From the NCBI GenBank assembly GCA_011523315.1, contig WTHE01000393.1, positions 6,975 to 23,030 of the forward strand: a DNA stretch of 16,056 nt, in the 5' to 3' direction. Numbering within the stretch: the stretch's first letter is position 1; each line of letters opens with the position of its first letter. The stretch comes from Candidatus Binatota bacterium (GTDB lineage: Bacteria; Desulfobacterota; Binatia; Bin18). The notes beneath the pieces are model-generated. The model saw nothing but the letters and a program-made list of their open reading frames with translations, did not search any database and was not told the origin of the DNA. The translations under genes and the position numbers were made by a program. Of the stretch, positions 1 through 8,196 are shown piece after piece.

Positions 1-45
1 ATGGCTGTTGACACGTTTCCTCTTGTGGGTAGAGTCCCGGCATGA
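1..45 (+). CDS. Possible C-terminal end of an upstream CDS (partial)
   Basis: From base 1 the first frame is open for 14 codons and stops at TGA 43-45. That stop overlaps the ATG of the membrane protein gene (ATG 42-44) in the ATGA arrangement typical of translationally coupled genes. This suggests the tail of an upstream gene entering from outside the window. Fourteen residues are too few to identify anything, and the frame could equally be open by chance. Confidence 0.25.
   Translation: MAVDTFPLVGRVPA
8..35 (+). promoter_or_regulatory. Candidate sigma70-type promoter, possibly giving a leaderless mRNA
   Basis: A perfect TTGACA (8-13) is followed after 16 bp by TAGAGT (30-35), which matches 4 of 6 positions of TATAAT. 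Transcription would be expected to begin about 7 nt after the -10 box, close to base 42, the A of the ATG of the membrane protein gene. No good Shine-Dalgarno site precedes that ATG, so a leaderless or nearly leaderless transcript is possible. The alternative is translational coupling to an upstream gene. Confidence 0.3.
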
Positions 46-872
46 TCGAATTTGCCCACAGCTTTTTACTGATTTTTGCCCAGCTGGCCTTCGGCGGCCT
101 GTTCGGCCTGAGCATCCCCGGCTTTCACGAGATCGAACGCGGATTTTTCAAGTCCACCGGCTGTGTCTACCTGGGCTGTGGCTGGGTCTTTTTTCTGGGC
201 AAGACCTATCTGGTCGTGTCCTCCCAAGCCGAGGCTGTGGTCGGCCTACGTGGCTGGGAAATCGGGCTGTGGCTGGTGTTTTGCTGCGGCTTCAGCGTGT
301 ATGTCGTCAGCCTGTGGAGCGAGGCCGTGGTGCTGCGCGCGCGGGCCTATCTGTTCGCCCTGGTGGCTGGACTGATAGCCCTGGTGGTGAGCGCCAGCGC
401 CTATTGCAGCGCGCCTGTGGTGTCGATTGAAACGCTCCTGTACCCGCTCAGCCTGCTGCTGTCGGCCCTGATGCTCGGGGCGGTGGCGACCGGCATGTCG
501 CTCGGCCACTGGTATTTGATTGAGCTTGACCTGTCGCTCGATCCGTTCAAACGCACCTTCAATTTTTACGCCGGCACGCTGGTCGCCCACCTTGGCGTGC
601 TGCTGGTCGCGGTCGGGCTGCTGTGGCTGGTCGGCCAGCCGGCCAGCGTGACCCGGCTGGCCAGCCTGTGGACCGACCATCAGGCCCTGCTGTGGATGCG
701 GCTGGGTCTGGGCCCGCTGGCCGCCCTGCCGGTCGCCTATATGATCTGGCGAACCCTGCAGATTCCCCAGACCATGGCGGCCACGGGCCTGTTCTATGTG
801 GCGATTCTGGCCGCGATTGTCGGCGAGTTCTTGGGGCGCTTTGTCCTGTTTCGGACGGCCCTGCCGCTGTAG
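42..872 (+). CDS. Polytopic inner-membrane protein of unknown function (276 aa, about 8 TM helices)
   Basis: I do not recognise a named family. The protein is almost wholly hydrophobic, with about eight predicted membrane helices near residues 5-25, 40-60, 73-95, 100-122, 133-153, 178-198, 218-238 and 247-270. A Gly-His-Trp-Tyr-Leu motif (155-159) at the end of helix 5 is followed by an acidic loop (Glu161, Asp163, Asp167) and Lys170-Arg171. From memory, a GHWYL-type motif recurs in uncharacterised multi-pass proteins, and the membrane-embedded His could bind a cofactor such as heme or quinone, but that is speculation. There is no signal peptide and no soluble domain. The start is ATG 42, which overlaps the stop of a possible upstream frame. 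The 3' end converges on the cold-shock-like gene with a 3-bp gap and no visible terminator hairpin between them. Confidence 0.8.
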   Translation: MIEFAHSFLLIFAQLAFGGLFGLSIPGFHEIERGFFKSTGCVYLGCGWVFFLGKTYLVVSSQAEAVVGLRGWEIGLWLVFCCGFSVYVVSLWSEAVVLRARAYLFALVAGLIALVVSASAYCSAPVVSIETLLYPLSLLLSALMLGAVATGMSLGHWYLIELDLSLDPFKRTFNFYAGTLVAHLGVLLVAVGLLWLVGQPASVTRLASLWTDHQALLWMRLGLGPLAALPVAYMIWRTLQIPQTMAATGLFYVAILAAIVGEFLGRFVLFRTALPL

Positions 873-875
873 CGC

Positions 876-1124
876 CTACAGGTCGTAGACCTTAATCACC
901 GTCACTCGCAGACCGTGCGAGGTCCAGCCCACGTCAAAGCCGACCCGCATGCCCTCAAACAGGAAGCGCAGGTCGTGGCGTGGCGCGCCGAGCAGCGTCA
1001 CATAGGCGAACACAAACGGAAAGGTCTTGCCGGACCGACTCCGAATCAGCCCGGTCTCATTGTTCCAGGAGATATTGTGGATAACGCCCTGATAGAAGCG
1101 ATCAGAGGGGGTATCGTGTTCCAC
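876..1124 (-). CDS. Small cold-shock-like / OB-fold protein (82 aa)
   Basis: The pattern resembles a divergent cold-shock domain. It opens with a Gly-x-Ile strand (QGVIHNISWN, about 12-21), has a turn rich in Gly/Asn/Thr before a second strand (TGLIRS), then an aromatic Phe-Val-Phe segment (about 37-39) where RNP2 would be. A Phe-Glu-Gly-Met-Arg-Val-Gly-Phe-Asp stretch (about 56-64) is the usual 'G..V.F' turn before the last strands. The canonical KGFGFI RNP1 motif is missing, so RNA binding is uncertain. The start is GTG 1124-1122, 3 bp after the ilvB stop. There is no clear Shine-Dalgarno sequence, which points to translation by reinitiation after ilvB. This slot normally holds the small regulatory subunit IlvN/IlvH, but the protein has no ACT-domain signature. 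The call of a real gene is likely; the exact function is open. Confidence 0.65.
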   Translation of the reverse strand: MEHDTPSDRFYQGVIHNISWNNETGLIRSRSGKTFPFVFAYVTLLGAPRHDLRFLFEGMRVGFDVGWTSHGLRVTVIKVYDL

Positions 1125-1127
1125 GGC

Positions 1128-2834
1128 TCAGGCAAACAGCATTTCGTGCATGGCACTGCCGGCCGGGACCATGGGGAAGACCCCTTCGGCCGTGGGGATG
1201 ACCGCGTCAACCAGCACCGGCCCGGGCTCGGCAAAGGCTGCCTGGAGGGTGGCCGACAGCTCGGCCGCGCGCTCGACCCGGAAGCCCTTGGCCCCATAGG
1301 CCTCGGCGAGTTTCACGAAATCGGGCATGGCGTCCATGTAGGAGTGGGAGTAGCGCTCTTCGTAGAACTTCTCCTGCCACTGGCGGACCATGCCCAGATA
1401 GTGGTTATTCATGATCACGACCTTGACCGGCACCTGGTACTGGACTGCGGTGGACAGTTCCTGGATGTTCATCTGAATACTGCCGTCGCCGCTGATGACG
1501 ACCACCTCGCGCTCGGGTGCGGCAAAATGCGCCCCGATGCCGGCCGGCAGGCCGTAGCCCATGGTGCCCAGGCCGCCAGAGGTGAGCCACGAGCGCGGAT
1601 GTTTGAACGGCATCATCTGAGCTGTCCACATCTGGTGCTGGCCCACGTCGGTGACAATCACCGCCTCGCCGCAGGTCAGCTCGGCAAGGCCGTCAATGAG
1701 CTGGCGCGGTTTGATTGTGCCGTCCGGGCTGTGTTTCTCGTAGGGCAGCGGTTTTTCCGCCTTCCAGTCCATGATCTGACGATGCCACTCGGCCCACAGC
1801 CGTTGGCGGGGCGCCAGGCTCTCCTGGCTTTTGACCTTTTTGAGCATGGACCTGAGGACGGTCTTGATATCGCCCACGATCGGCACGTCAACCTTGATAT
1901 TCTTGCTGATCGACGACGGGTCGATATCAATGTGGATGATGGTCTTGGCGTTGGGCGCAAAGTCCGCCACCCGACCCGTCACCCGGTCGTCAAAACGGGC
2001 GCCAATGGCGATCAACACGTCACAGTGGTAGACGGCCATATTGGTCCAATAGCCGCCGTGCATGCCCAGCATGCCGAGGTGGAGCGGGTCGTCGGTCGGA
2101 ATCGTGCCCAGGGCCATGACCGTCGGGGTGACCGGGATCTTGAGGCCGCGCACCAGCTCGGTGAGTTCCGGCGCCGCCCCGGACCACTGTACCCCACCGC
2201 CCACATAAAACAGCGGGCGCTCGGCCGCCTCAATCGCGTGCAGCGCCTTTTCAATCTGACGCTCGTTGCCCTTGAGGGTCGGCTTATAGCCCCGGATATC
2301 GACATGGTCGGGATACACGAACGGCGCCTCATCGGTCTGGACATCCTTGGGCAGATCGACCAGCACGGGTCCGGGACGGCCCGTGCCGGCAATATAGAAG
2401 GCTTCTTTCATCACCCGGGCGATCTCTCTGACATCGCGGACCAGGTAGTTGTGTTTGGTGCACGGCCGGGTAATGCCGGTCACATCGGCCTCTTGAAACG
2501 CGTCATTGCCCAGCATCGTGCTCGATACCTGACCGGAGAGGACCACCATGGGGGTCGAGTCCATGTAGGCGTCGGCAATGCCGGTGACCGTATTGGTCGC
2601 TCCCGGACCGGAGGTGACCAGGACAACGCCGGGCCGCCCGGATACCCGCGCATAACCCTCGGCCATGTGCGAGGCGCCCTGTTCGTGACGGACCAGGACG
2701 TGGCGCAGGTGGGGGTTCTGAATCAGGGCGTCATAGGTCGGCAGAATGGCACCACCGGGATAGCCGAAAATGGTATCGACCCCCTCGGCCAGCAGACTCT
2801 CAATCACGATTTGTGCACCGCTCAGCTTGTTCAT
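1128..2834 (-). CDS. ilvB: Acetolactate synthase (acetohydroxyacid synthase) large catalytic subunit
   Basis: This ThDP-dependent cytosolic enzyme condenses pyruvate with pyruvate or 2-oxobutyrate, the first common step of valine, leucine and isoleucine synthesis. Its 568 residues match the usual family length. Domains run in order: ThDP pyrimidine-binding with catalytic Glu51 in HEQGA (about 4-170), central FAD-binding (about 190-330), and ThDP pyrophosphate-binding (about 375-550). The last contains GDG at 449-451 followed by the N476-N477 metal ligand region, plus the conserved MVRQWQ segment (482-487) and the GNDAFQE loop (109-115). I chose ATG 2834-2832 because a GGAG site lies 7 nt upstream. 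An in-frame GTG at 2852 would add six residues with less support. No ilvN or ilvC follows. Instead a cold-shock-like gene starts 3 bp downstream. Transcription begins in the AT-rich region shared with lrp, so control by Lrp is plausible. Confidence 0.96.
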   Translation of the reverse strand: MNKLSGAQIVIESLLAEGVDTIFGYPGGAILPTYDALIQNPHLRHVLVRHEQGASHMAEGYARVSGRPGVVLVTSGPGATNTVTGIADAYMDSTPMVVLSGQVSSTMLGNDAFQEADVTGITRPCTKHNYLVRDVREIARVMKEAFYIAGTGRPGPVLVDLPKDVQTDEAPFVYPDHVDIRGYKPTLKGNERQIEKALHAIEAAERPLFYVGGGVQWSGAAPELTELVRGLKIPVTPTVMALGTIPTDDPLHLGMLGMHGGYWTNMAVYHCDVLIAIGARFDDRVTGRVADFAPNAKTIIHIDIDPSSISKNIKVDVPIVGDIKTVLRSMLKKVKSQESLAPRQRLWAEWHRQIMDWKAEKPLPYEKHSPDGTIKPRQLIDGLAELTCGEAVIVTDVGQHQMWTAQMMPFKHPRSWLTSGGLGTMGYGLPAGIGAHFAAPEREVVVISGDGSIQMNIQELSTAVQYQVPVKVVIMNNHYLGMVRQWQEKFYEERYSHSYMDAMPDFVKLAEAYGAKGFRVERAAELSATLQAAFAEPGPVLVDAVIPTAEGVFPMVPAGSAMHEMLFA

Positions 2835-2995
2835 GCCTGTACTCCGCGTCACGCGTTCGGTATTCCGGGGATCATATAAGCTGCGAATAAAAAAGGCAAG
2901 AAAGCTGGATTTTCTGAATTTTCTCTTGACACAAGCCGATTATATTCGTTATTTATTCGGCCCTACACTGGAAATTCCTTACAAAGAGAGAATGC
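2835..2995. promoter_or_regulatory. Divergent AT-rich ilvB / lrp-glt control region
   Basis: These 161 bp lie between two divergent genes and are far more AT-rich (especially 2870-2960) than the surrounding coding DNA. A 7-bp inverted repeat, CGAATAA (2884-2890) and TTATTCG (2953-2959), flanks the promoter elements. A looser dyad pairs CAAGAAAG (2897-2904) with TTCTCTTG (2921-2928). On the minus strand a perfect TATAAT (2944-2939) could serve ilvB, though its -35 is weak. AT-rich, partly palindromic DNA is typical of Lrp/AsnC binding sites, and the regulator gene is adjacent. The binding itself is inferred, not seen. Confidence 0.6.
2926..2955 (+). promoter_or_regulatory. Candidate promoter of the lrp-gltB-gltD operon
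   Basis: A perfect TTGACA -35 (2926-2931) is followed after 17-18 bp by a weak AT-rich -10 region (TTATTT/TATTTA, 2949-2955). The predicted start would leave a leader of about 35 nt before the lrp ATG at 2996. The ribosome binding site is AAGAGAG just upstream of that ATG. The -35 box lies inside the arm of an imperfect dyad, and the -10 region overlaps the distal TTATTCG arm. A bound regulator would therefore compete with polymerase. The -10 assignment is uncertain. Confidence 0.45.
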
Positions 2996-3526
2996 ATGAG
3001 CCTCGACACCCTTGACCGGCATATTCTTTCCCTGCTCCAGGAAAATTGTAAGCTGTCTCTGAACAGGATTGGAGAGCGGGTCGGGCTGTCCGCCCCCTCG
3101 GTGGTTGATCGGATCAGAAAGCTGGAGGAAAACGGCGTGATTCGAGGCTATACCGCAGTGCTCGACGCCCGCAAGCTGGGCAAGGATATCACCGCCTTTA
3201 TCGGCGTCTCGATCCACCATCCCAGACTGATCCAGACCTTTGAGAAAGACATTGATCGCTTTGAGGAGGTCCAGGAGTGCCACCACGTCACCGGTGAGTA
3301 CACCCTGCTGCTCAAGGTCAAAACCGATAATACCTCAGGGCTCGAAGAGCTGATCCGCCAGATTCGTTCCATCGACGGGGTTGACCGCACCGAAACCTCG
3401 GTCGTGCTGTCAACGCATACCGAGGGACTGTGGTTGAACCTCAAACAGGACGCTCTGGTCGCCCAACTCAACGCCAAAGATGGGCCCGAATCGGTCGTGC
3501 CTCTCCGCGCCAGAAGAGGAGCCTGA
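2996..3526 (+). CDS. Lrp/AsnC-family transcriptional regulator
   Basis: This is a 176-residue DNA-binding regulator of the feast/famine class. The N-terminal AsnC-type winged helix-turn-helix spans about 4-60; the recognition region contains IGERVGLSAPSVVDRIRKLE. A linker leads to a C-terminal RAM/ACT-like domain (about 67-145) with the typical HHVTGEYTLLLKV core, where an amino-acid effector usually binds. The tail (about 147-176) is longer than in compact family members. The gene is divergent from ilvB and lies 2 bp upstream of gltB, so it heads the glutamate synthase operon. In E. coli, Lrp activates gltBD and ilvIH, which makes control of both flanking units the natural hypothesis and autoregulation likely. 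Family assignment is firm; orthology to Lrp itself rather than another AsnC paralogue is not. Confidence 0.95.
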   Translation: MSLDTLDRHILSLLQENCKLSLNRIGERVGLSAPSVVDRIRKLEENGVIRGYTAVLDARKLGKDITAFIGVSIHHPRLIQTFEKDIDRFEEVQECHHVTGEYTLLLKVKTDNTSGLEELIRQIRSIDGVDRTETSVVLSTHTEGLWLNLKQDALVAQLNAKDGPESVVPLRARRGA

Positions 3527-3528
3527 AC

Positions 3529-6500
3529 ATGTCACACCACACTCATCACCAGCCCATGAAGAGCGTCTCAGCCATGCCCGCCAAGCAGGGCTTGTACGAC
3601 CCGGCGTTTGAGCACGACGCCTGCGGTATCGGGTTTGTCGTCAATATCAAGGGTCACCAATCCCACCAACTCGTCGAGCAGGCCCTGACCGTCCTCGAGA
3701 ACCTCGACCATCGCGGGGCGTGCGGGTGTGAGGAAAACACCGGCGACGGGGCCGGGGTGTTGATGCAGGTGCCGCACGGTTTTCTGCGAGCGGTGTGCGC
3801 CGACCTGCGGCTGCCCGCACCGGGCCAGTATGGGGTGGGCATGATCTTTTTGCCGCCAGACGCCGAGCAACGCCGGGCGTGCGAGCAGCGCTTTGAGGCG
3901 GTCGTGCGGGCCGAGGGCCAAACCGTTCTGGGCTGGCGCGATGTGCCCACCGACGATGGCGAGCTGGGCAAGACGGCCCGAGCGTGCGAGCCGTTCATCC
4001 GCCAGATTTTCATCGGCCGCAGCGCCGACCTGTCGGACGACATGGCCTTTGAGCGCAAGCTGTACGTTATCCGGCGCCAGATCACCAACGCGATCCGCTA
4101 CGGCGACGTGCCGGGCGGAGAATTTTTCTATATTCCCAGCCTGTCGTGCAAGACTCTGATCTACAAAGGCATGCTGACCCCGCGCCAGGTGACCAGCTTC
4201 TACCCCGACCTGTCCGACCCCCGCATGGAAACGGCGATCTGTCTGGTCCACTCGCGTTTCAGCACCAACACCTTTCCCAGCTGGGAGCGCTCCCACCCGT
4301 ACCGCTACATCATCCACAACGGAGAAATTAATACCCTGCGCGGCAACGAGAACTGGATGCACGCCCGGCAGTCCATGCTGGCCACCGAGCTGTTTGGTGA
4401 CGACCTGCCCAAGATTTTTCCGCTCATTCTGGAGGACGGCAGCGATTCGGCCAAATTCGACAACTGTCTGGAGTTTCTGGCCCTGAGCGGTCGTTCCCTG
4501 GCCCATGCGATGATGATGATGATCCCCGAACCGTGGGAAAACCATGACAGCATGGACCCGGCCAAGCGGGCCTTTTACGAATACCACAGCAGCCTGATGG
4601 AACCCTGGGACGGTCCGGCCTCGATTGCCTTTACCGACGGCCTGCGCGTCGGCGCCGTGCTCGACCGCAACGGGCTGCGGCCCTCACGCTACTACGTCAC
4701 CAAAGACGATCTGGTGATCATGGCCTCGGAGGTCGGCGTGCTGGAGGTCGAGCCCGAGCGGGTGCTGGAAAAGCGTCGCCTGCAGCCGGGCCGGATGTTC
4801 CTGGTTGATACCGAGCAGGGGCGTATCATCAGCGACGAAGAACTCAAGCAGCAGATTGCCACCGAGCACACCTACCAGGACTGGCTGGACGCCAATCTGG
4901 TCCATTTCGAGGCTTTGCCGGACCTGGACGACCCCCAGCCAGCCTACGATCACGCGGCCAGCCTGCAACGCCTGCAGGCCTTTGGCTACAGTTTTGAGGA
5001 TCTGCGCATCAACATCGGCCCTATGGCCGTCAACGGCATCCAGCCGGTCGGCTCGATGGGAACGGATACGCCGCTGGCCGTGTTATCCGATAAGCCCCAG
5101 CTGCTGTACAACTATTTCAAGCAGCTGTTCGCCCAGGTGACCAACCCGCCGATTGATCCGATTCGGGAAGAACTCATCACCTCAACGACCCTGACCCTGG
5201 GATCGGAGGGCAATCTGGTCGATCCCCAGCCGGTCAGCTGCCGGCAGCTGCGCCTGCCAAGTCCGATCCTGAACAACGGCGAGCTGGAAAAGCTGCGCCG
5301 CCTCGACCAGGACGGCCTGCGCGTCACCAGCCTGCCGATCCTGTTCAAGGCCGGCAGCGGCAGAGCCGGGCTCGAACAGGCCCTGGAGGCGCTGTACAAG
5401 GCTGCCGATGAGGCCATTGCCGCTGGGGCGACGATTCTCATTCTGTCCGACAAGGGCGTGGATCGTGAGCACGCACCCATCCCGGCCCTGCTGGCCTCGT
5501 CCGGCCTCCACCATCACCTCATCCGGGCCGGCACACGAACCCGGGTCGGCCTCGTCCTGGAGTCCGGCGAACCGCGTGAAGTCCACCACTTCTGCCTGCT
5601 GCTCGGCTACGGCATCCAGGCCTTTAATCCGTATATGGCCTACGAATGCCTGAACGACATGATTGGCCAGGGCATGCTCAAGGACATCAGCTATGACAAG
5701 GCGGTCGCCGGGTATAAAAAAGCCGTGGTCAAAGGCGTGGTCAAGGTCATGTCAAAGATGGGCATTTCGACCATCAAGTCCTACTGCGGGGCGCAGATCT
5801 TTGAAGCCGTCGGTCTGGGCCAGGAGCTGATCGACCGCTACTTTACCTGGACCCCGTCTCGGGTGGGTGGGGTTGGCCTTGAGGCCATTGCCGAGGAAGC
5901 CGAACGCCAACACGCCAAAGCCTTTCCCGATATTCCGGTCAACGGCCGCACCCTTGAGGTCCACGGCCAGTACCAGTACCGCAAAGACGGCGAGCTGCAT
6001 CTGTTCAACCCACGCACGATTCATCTGCTGCAGAAAGCGTGTCGCACGAACGATTACGCCACCTTCAAACAGTACTCCAGCCTGATTGACGATCAGTCCG
6101 AACGGCTGGCCACCCTGCGCGGCCTGCTCGGCTTCAAATACGCCTCCGAACCGATTCCGATTGACGAGGTGGAGCCGGTTGAGGCCATCACCAAGCGGTT
6201 CAAAACCGGGGCCATGTCCTACGGCTCGATCAGCAAGGAAGCCCACGAAGCCCTGGCCATCGCCATGAACCGGATCGGCGGCAAGAGCAACACCGGCGAA
6301 GGCGGGGAAGACCCGGCGCGCTACGTCCCGGACCCCAACGGCGACTCGCGCAACAGCGCCATCAAACAGGTGGCGTCGGGCCGCTTTGGCGTCACCAGCT
6401 ATTATCTGACCCAGGCCAAGGAACTCCAGATCAAGATGGCCCAGGGCGCAAAACCGGGCGAGGGCGGCGAGTTGCCGGGCCGCAAGGTCTACCCCTGGAT

Positions 6501-8151
6501 TGCCAAAGTCCGGCTGTCCACCCCCGGCGTGGGGCTCATCTCGCCGCCGCCCCACCACGATATCTATTCGATTGAGGATCTGGCCCAGCTGATCCACGAT
6601 CTCAAGAACTCCAACCACTATGCCCGGATCTGCGTCAAGCTTGTCTCCGAGGTCGGGGTCGGCACAATTGCCGCCGGGGTGGCCAAGGGCCACGCCGATG
6701 TGGTGTTGATCAGCGGCCATGACGGCGGCACCGGCGCCTCGCCCCAGACCAGCATCAAACACGCCGGCCTGCCCTGGGAGCTGGGCGTGGCCGAGACCCA
6801 TCAGACCCTGGTCCTGAACGACCTGCGCAGCCGCATTGTGGTCGAAACCGACGGTCAGCTCAAAACCGGCCGTGACGTGGTGGTGGCGGCCCTGCTGGGT
6901 GCGGAGGAGTACGGCTTTGCGACTACCGCCCTGGTCACCCTGGGCTGCATCATGATGCGGGTGTGCCACCTCGACACCTGCCCGGTTGGCGTGGCCACCC
7001 AAAACCCGGTGCTGCGTAAAAAATTCATGGGCGACCCAGGCTATGCGGTCAACTTCATGCGCTTCATCGCCCAGGAGATGCGCGAACTCATGGCTCAACT
7101 CGGCTTTCGCACCGTCAACGAGATGATCGGCCGCACCGACCGGCTCGAGGTCAGACGCGCGGTTGAGCACTGGAAGGCCCAGGGTCTGGACTACACCGAC
7201 ATTCTGTACCAGCCCCAGCTCGGCCCGGAAATCGGCCGCTACTGTCAGATCGACCAGAACCACGGCCTGGAGAAAGCGCTCGACAACACCACCCTGCTCG
7301 AACTGGCAAAACCGGCTCTCGAACGGCGCGAACACGTCCGCCACACGCTGCCGATCAGAAATACCGACCGGGTGGCGGGCACGATTCTGGGCAGCGAGCT
7401 GACGCGGCGGTTTGGTCCCGAGGGTCTGCCCGAAGATACGGTCCACTTCCATTTGCAGGGCTCGGCGGGCCAGAGCTTTGGGGCTTTTGTGCCACCCGGC
7501 ATGACCCTGGAGTTGGAGGGTGACGCCAACGACTACTTCGGCAAGGGCCTGTCGGGCGGAAAAATCATCACCTATCCGCCCCACGGCTCAAGCTTTACGC
7601 CCGAAGACAACATCATCATCGGCAACGTGGCCTTTTATGGCGCAACCAACGGCGAAGCCTATATCCGGGGTATGGCCGGCGAGCGTTTCTGCGTCCGCAA
7701 CAGCGGCGTGCGAGCCGTGGTCGAGGGCGTCGGCGACCACGGCTGCGAGTACATGACCGGCGGCCGGGTCGTGGTCCTGGGCAAGACCGGCCGCAACTTC
7801 GGGGCCGGCATGTCGGGCGGGGTCGCCTACATCTATGACGCGGCCGGAGATTTTCGGGATCGCTGCAACCTGGAGACCGTCTCCCTCCAAGCTCCCACCG
7901 CCGACGACCTGGACGAGGTCGAAGCCATGCTGCGACGCCACGCCGGCTACACCCACAGCGAACAAGCCCTCCAGGTGCTGGCGACCTGGACCACCAGCGC
8001 GGCCCGCTTCGTGAAAGTCATGCCCAACGACTACCAGCGCATGCTCGAAGCCATACAGCGGGCCGAGCAGGCCGGGCTGACCGGTGAGGATGCGGTGATG
8101 GCCGCCTTTGAGGCCAACAAGAACGATGCCGCCCGGGTGAGCGGCAATTAG
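3529..8151 (+). CDS. gltB: Glutamate synthase (NADPH-type) large alpha subunit
   Basis: GltB makes two glutamates from glutamine and 2-oxoglutarate, using electrons passed from GltD; it is the main route of ammonium assimilation together with glutamine synthetase. The 1540 residues are the full family length. A 31-residue propeptide precedes the nucleophile Cys32 (DACGIGF). The class II glutamine amidotransferase domain follows (about 32-430), then the central domain (about 480-770), the FMN/2-oxoglutarate synthase barrel (about 830-1200, with GAMSYGSIS and KPGEGGELPG), and the C-terminal GXGXG beta-helix (about 1290-1490). The 3Fe-4S ligands are Cys1140, Cys1146 and Cys1151 in the C-x5-C-x4-C pattern. 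ATG 3529 is chosen because GAGGAG lies 7 nt upstream and the frame fits the propeptide; a GTG at 3430 would overlap lrp by about 100 bp. The N-terminus (SHHTHHQP) is unusually His-rich. lrp ends 2 bp before. Confidence 0.98.
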   Translation: MSHHTHHQPMKSVSAMPAKQGLYDPAFEHDACGIGFVVNIKGHQSHQLVEQALTVLENLDHRGACGCEENTGDGAGVLMQVPHGFLRAVCADLRLPAPGQYGVGMIFLPPDAEQRRACEQRFEAVVRAEGQTVLGWRDVPTDDGELGKTARACEPFIRQIFIGRSADLSDDMAFERKLYVIRRQITNAIRYGDVPGGEFFYIPSLSCKTLIYKGMLTPRQVTSFYPDLSDPRMETAICLVHSRFSTNTFPSWERSHPYRYIIHNGEINTLRGNENWMHARQSMLATELFGDDLPKIFPLILEDGSDSAKFDNCLEFLALSGRSLAHAMMMMIPEPWENHDSMDPAKRAFYEYHSSLMEPWDGPASIAFTDGLRVGAVLDRNGLRPSRYYVTKDDLVIMASEVGVLEVEPERVLEKRRLQPGRMFLVDTEQGRIISDEELKQQIATEHTYQDWLDANLVHFEALPDLDDPQPAYDHAASLQRLQAFGYSFEDLRINIGPMAVNGIQPVGSMGTDTPLAVLSDKPQLLYNYFKQLFAQVTNPPIDPIREELITSTTLTLGSEGNLVDPQPVSCRQLRLPSPILNNGELEKLRRLDQDGLRVTSLPILFKAGSGRAGLEQALEALYKAADEAIAAGATILILSDKGVDREHAPIPALLASSGLHHHLIRAGTRTRVGLVLESGEPREVHHFCLLLGYGIQAFNPYMAYECLNDMIGQGMLKDISYDKAVAGYKKAVVKGVVKVMSKMGISTIKSYCGAQIFEAVGLGQELIDRYFTWTPSRVGGVGLEAIAEEAERQHAKAFPDIPVNGRTLEVHGQYQYRKDGELHLFNPRTIHLLQKACRTNDYATFKQYSSLIDDQSERLATLRGLLGFKYASEPIPIDEVEPVEAITKRFKTGAMSYGSISKEAHEALAIAMNRIGGKSNTGEGGEDPARYVPDPNGDSRNSAIKQVASGRFGVTSYYLTQAKELQIKMAQGAKPGEGGELPGRKVYPWIAKVRLSTPGVGLISPPPHHDIYSIEDLAQLIHDLKNSNHYARICVKLVSEVGVGTIAAGVAKGHADVVLISGHDGGTGASPQTSIKHAGLPWELGVAETHQTLVLNDLRSRIVVETDGQLKTGRDVVVAALLGAEEYGFATTALVTLGCIMMRVCHLDTCPVGVATQNPVLRKKFMGDPGYAVNFMRFIAQEMRELMAQLGFRTVNEMIGRTDRLEVRRAVEHWKAQGLDYTDILYQPQLGPEIGRYCQIDQNHGLEKALDNTTLLELAKPALERREHVRHTLPIRNTDRVAGTILGSELTRRFGPEGLPEDTVHFHLQGSAGQSFGAFVPPGMTLELEGDANDYFGKGLSGGKIITYPPHGSSFTPEDNIIIGNVAFYGATNGEAYIRGMAGERFCVRNSGVRAVVEGVGDHGCEYMTGGRVVVLGKTGRNFGAGMSGGVAYIYDAAGDFRDRCNLETVSLQAPTADDLDEVEAMLRRHAGYTHSEQALQVLATWTTSAARFVKVMPNDYQRMLEAIQRAEQAGLTGEDAVMAAFEANKNDAARVSGN

Positions 8152-8196
8152 GGGCACGGGCAGCACGATTCCCTGCTGAAGGAGTAGACCAGCGAC

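Noticed and set aside
915..2879. A 654-codon open frame on the plus strand
   Set aside because: It is antisense to ilvB, which has complete catalytic motifs; the plus-strand product is rich in His, Gly and Arg and has no recognisable domain.
3430..3528. A GTG start for gltB 33 codons upstream
   Set aside because: It overlaps lrp by nearly 100 bp and adds an Arg-rich segment not found in GltB; ATG 3529 has an ideal ribosome site.
5752..7584. A 610-codon open frame on the minus strand
   Set aside because: It is entirely antisense to gltB, arises from the GC-rich codon pattern, and its product has low-complexity Gly/Ala/His/Gln composition without any family motif.
8152..8196. A small CAGCA/TGCTG dyad between gltB and gltD as a terminator
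   Set aside because: Five base pairs around an eight-base loop with no U-tract is too weak, and the two subunit genes are expected to be cotranscribed.
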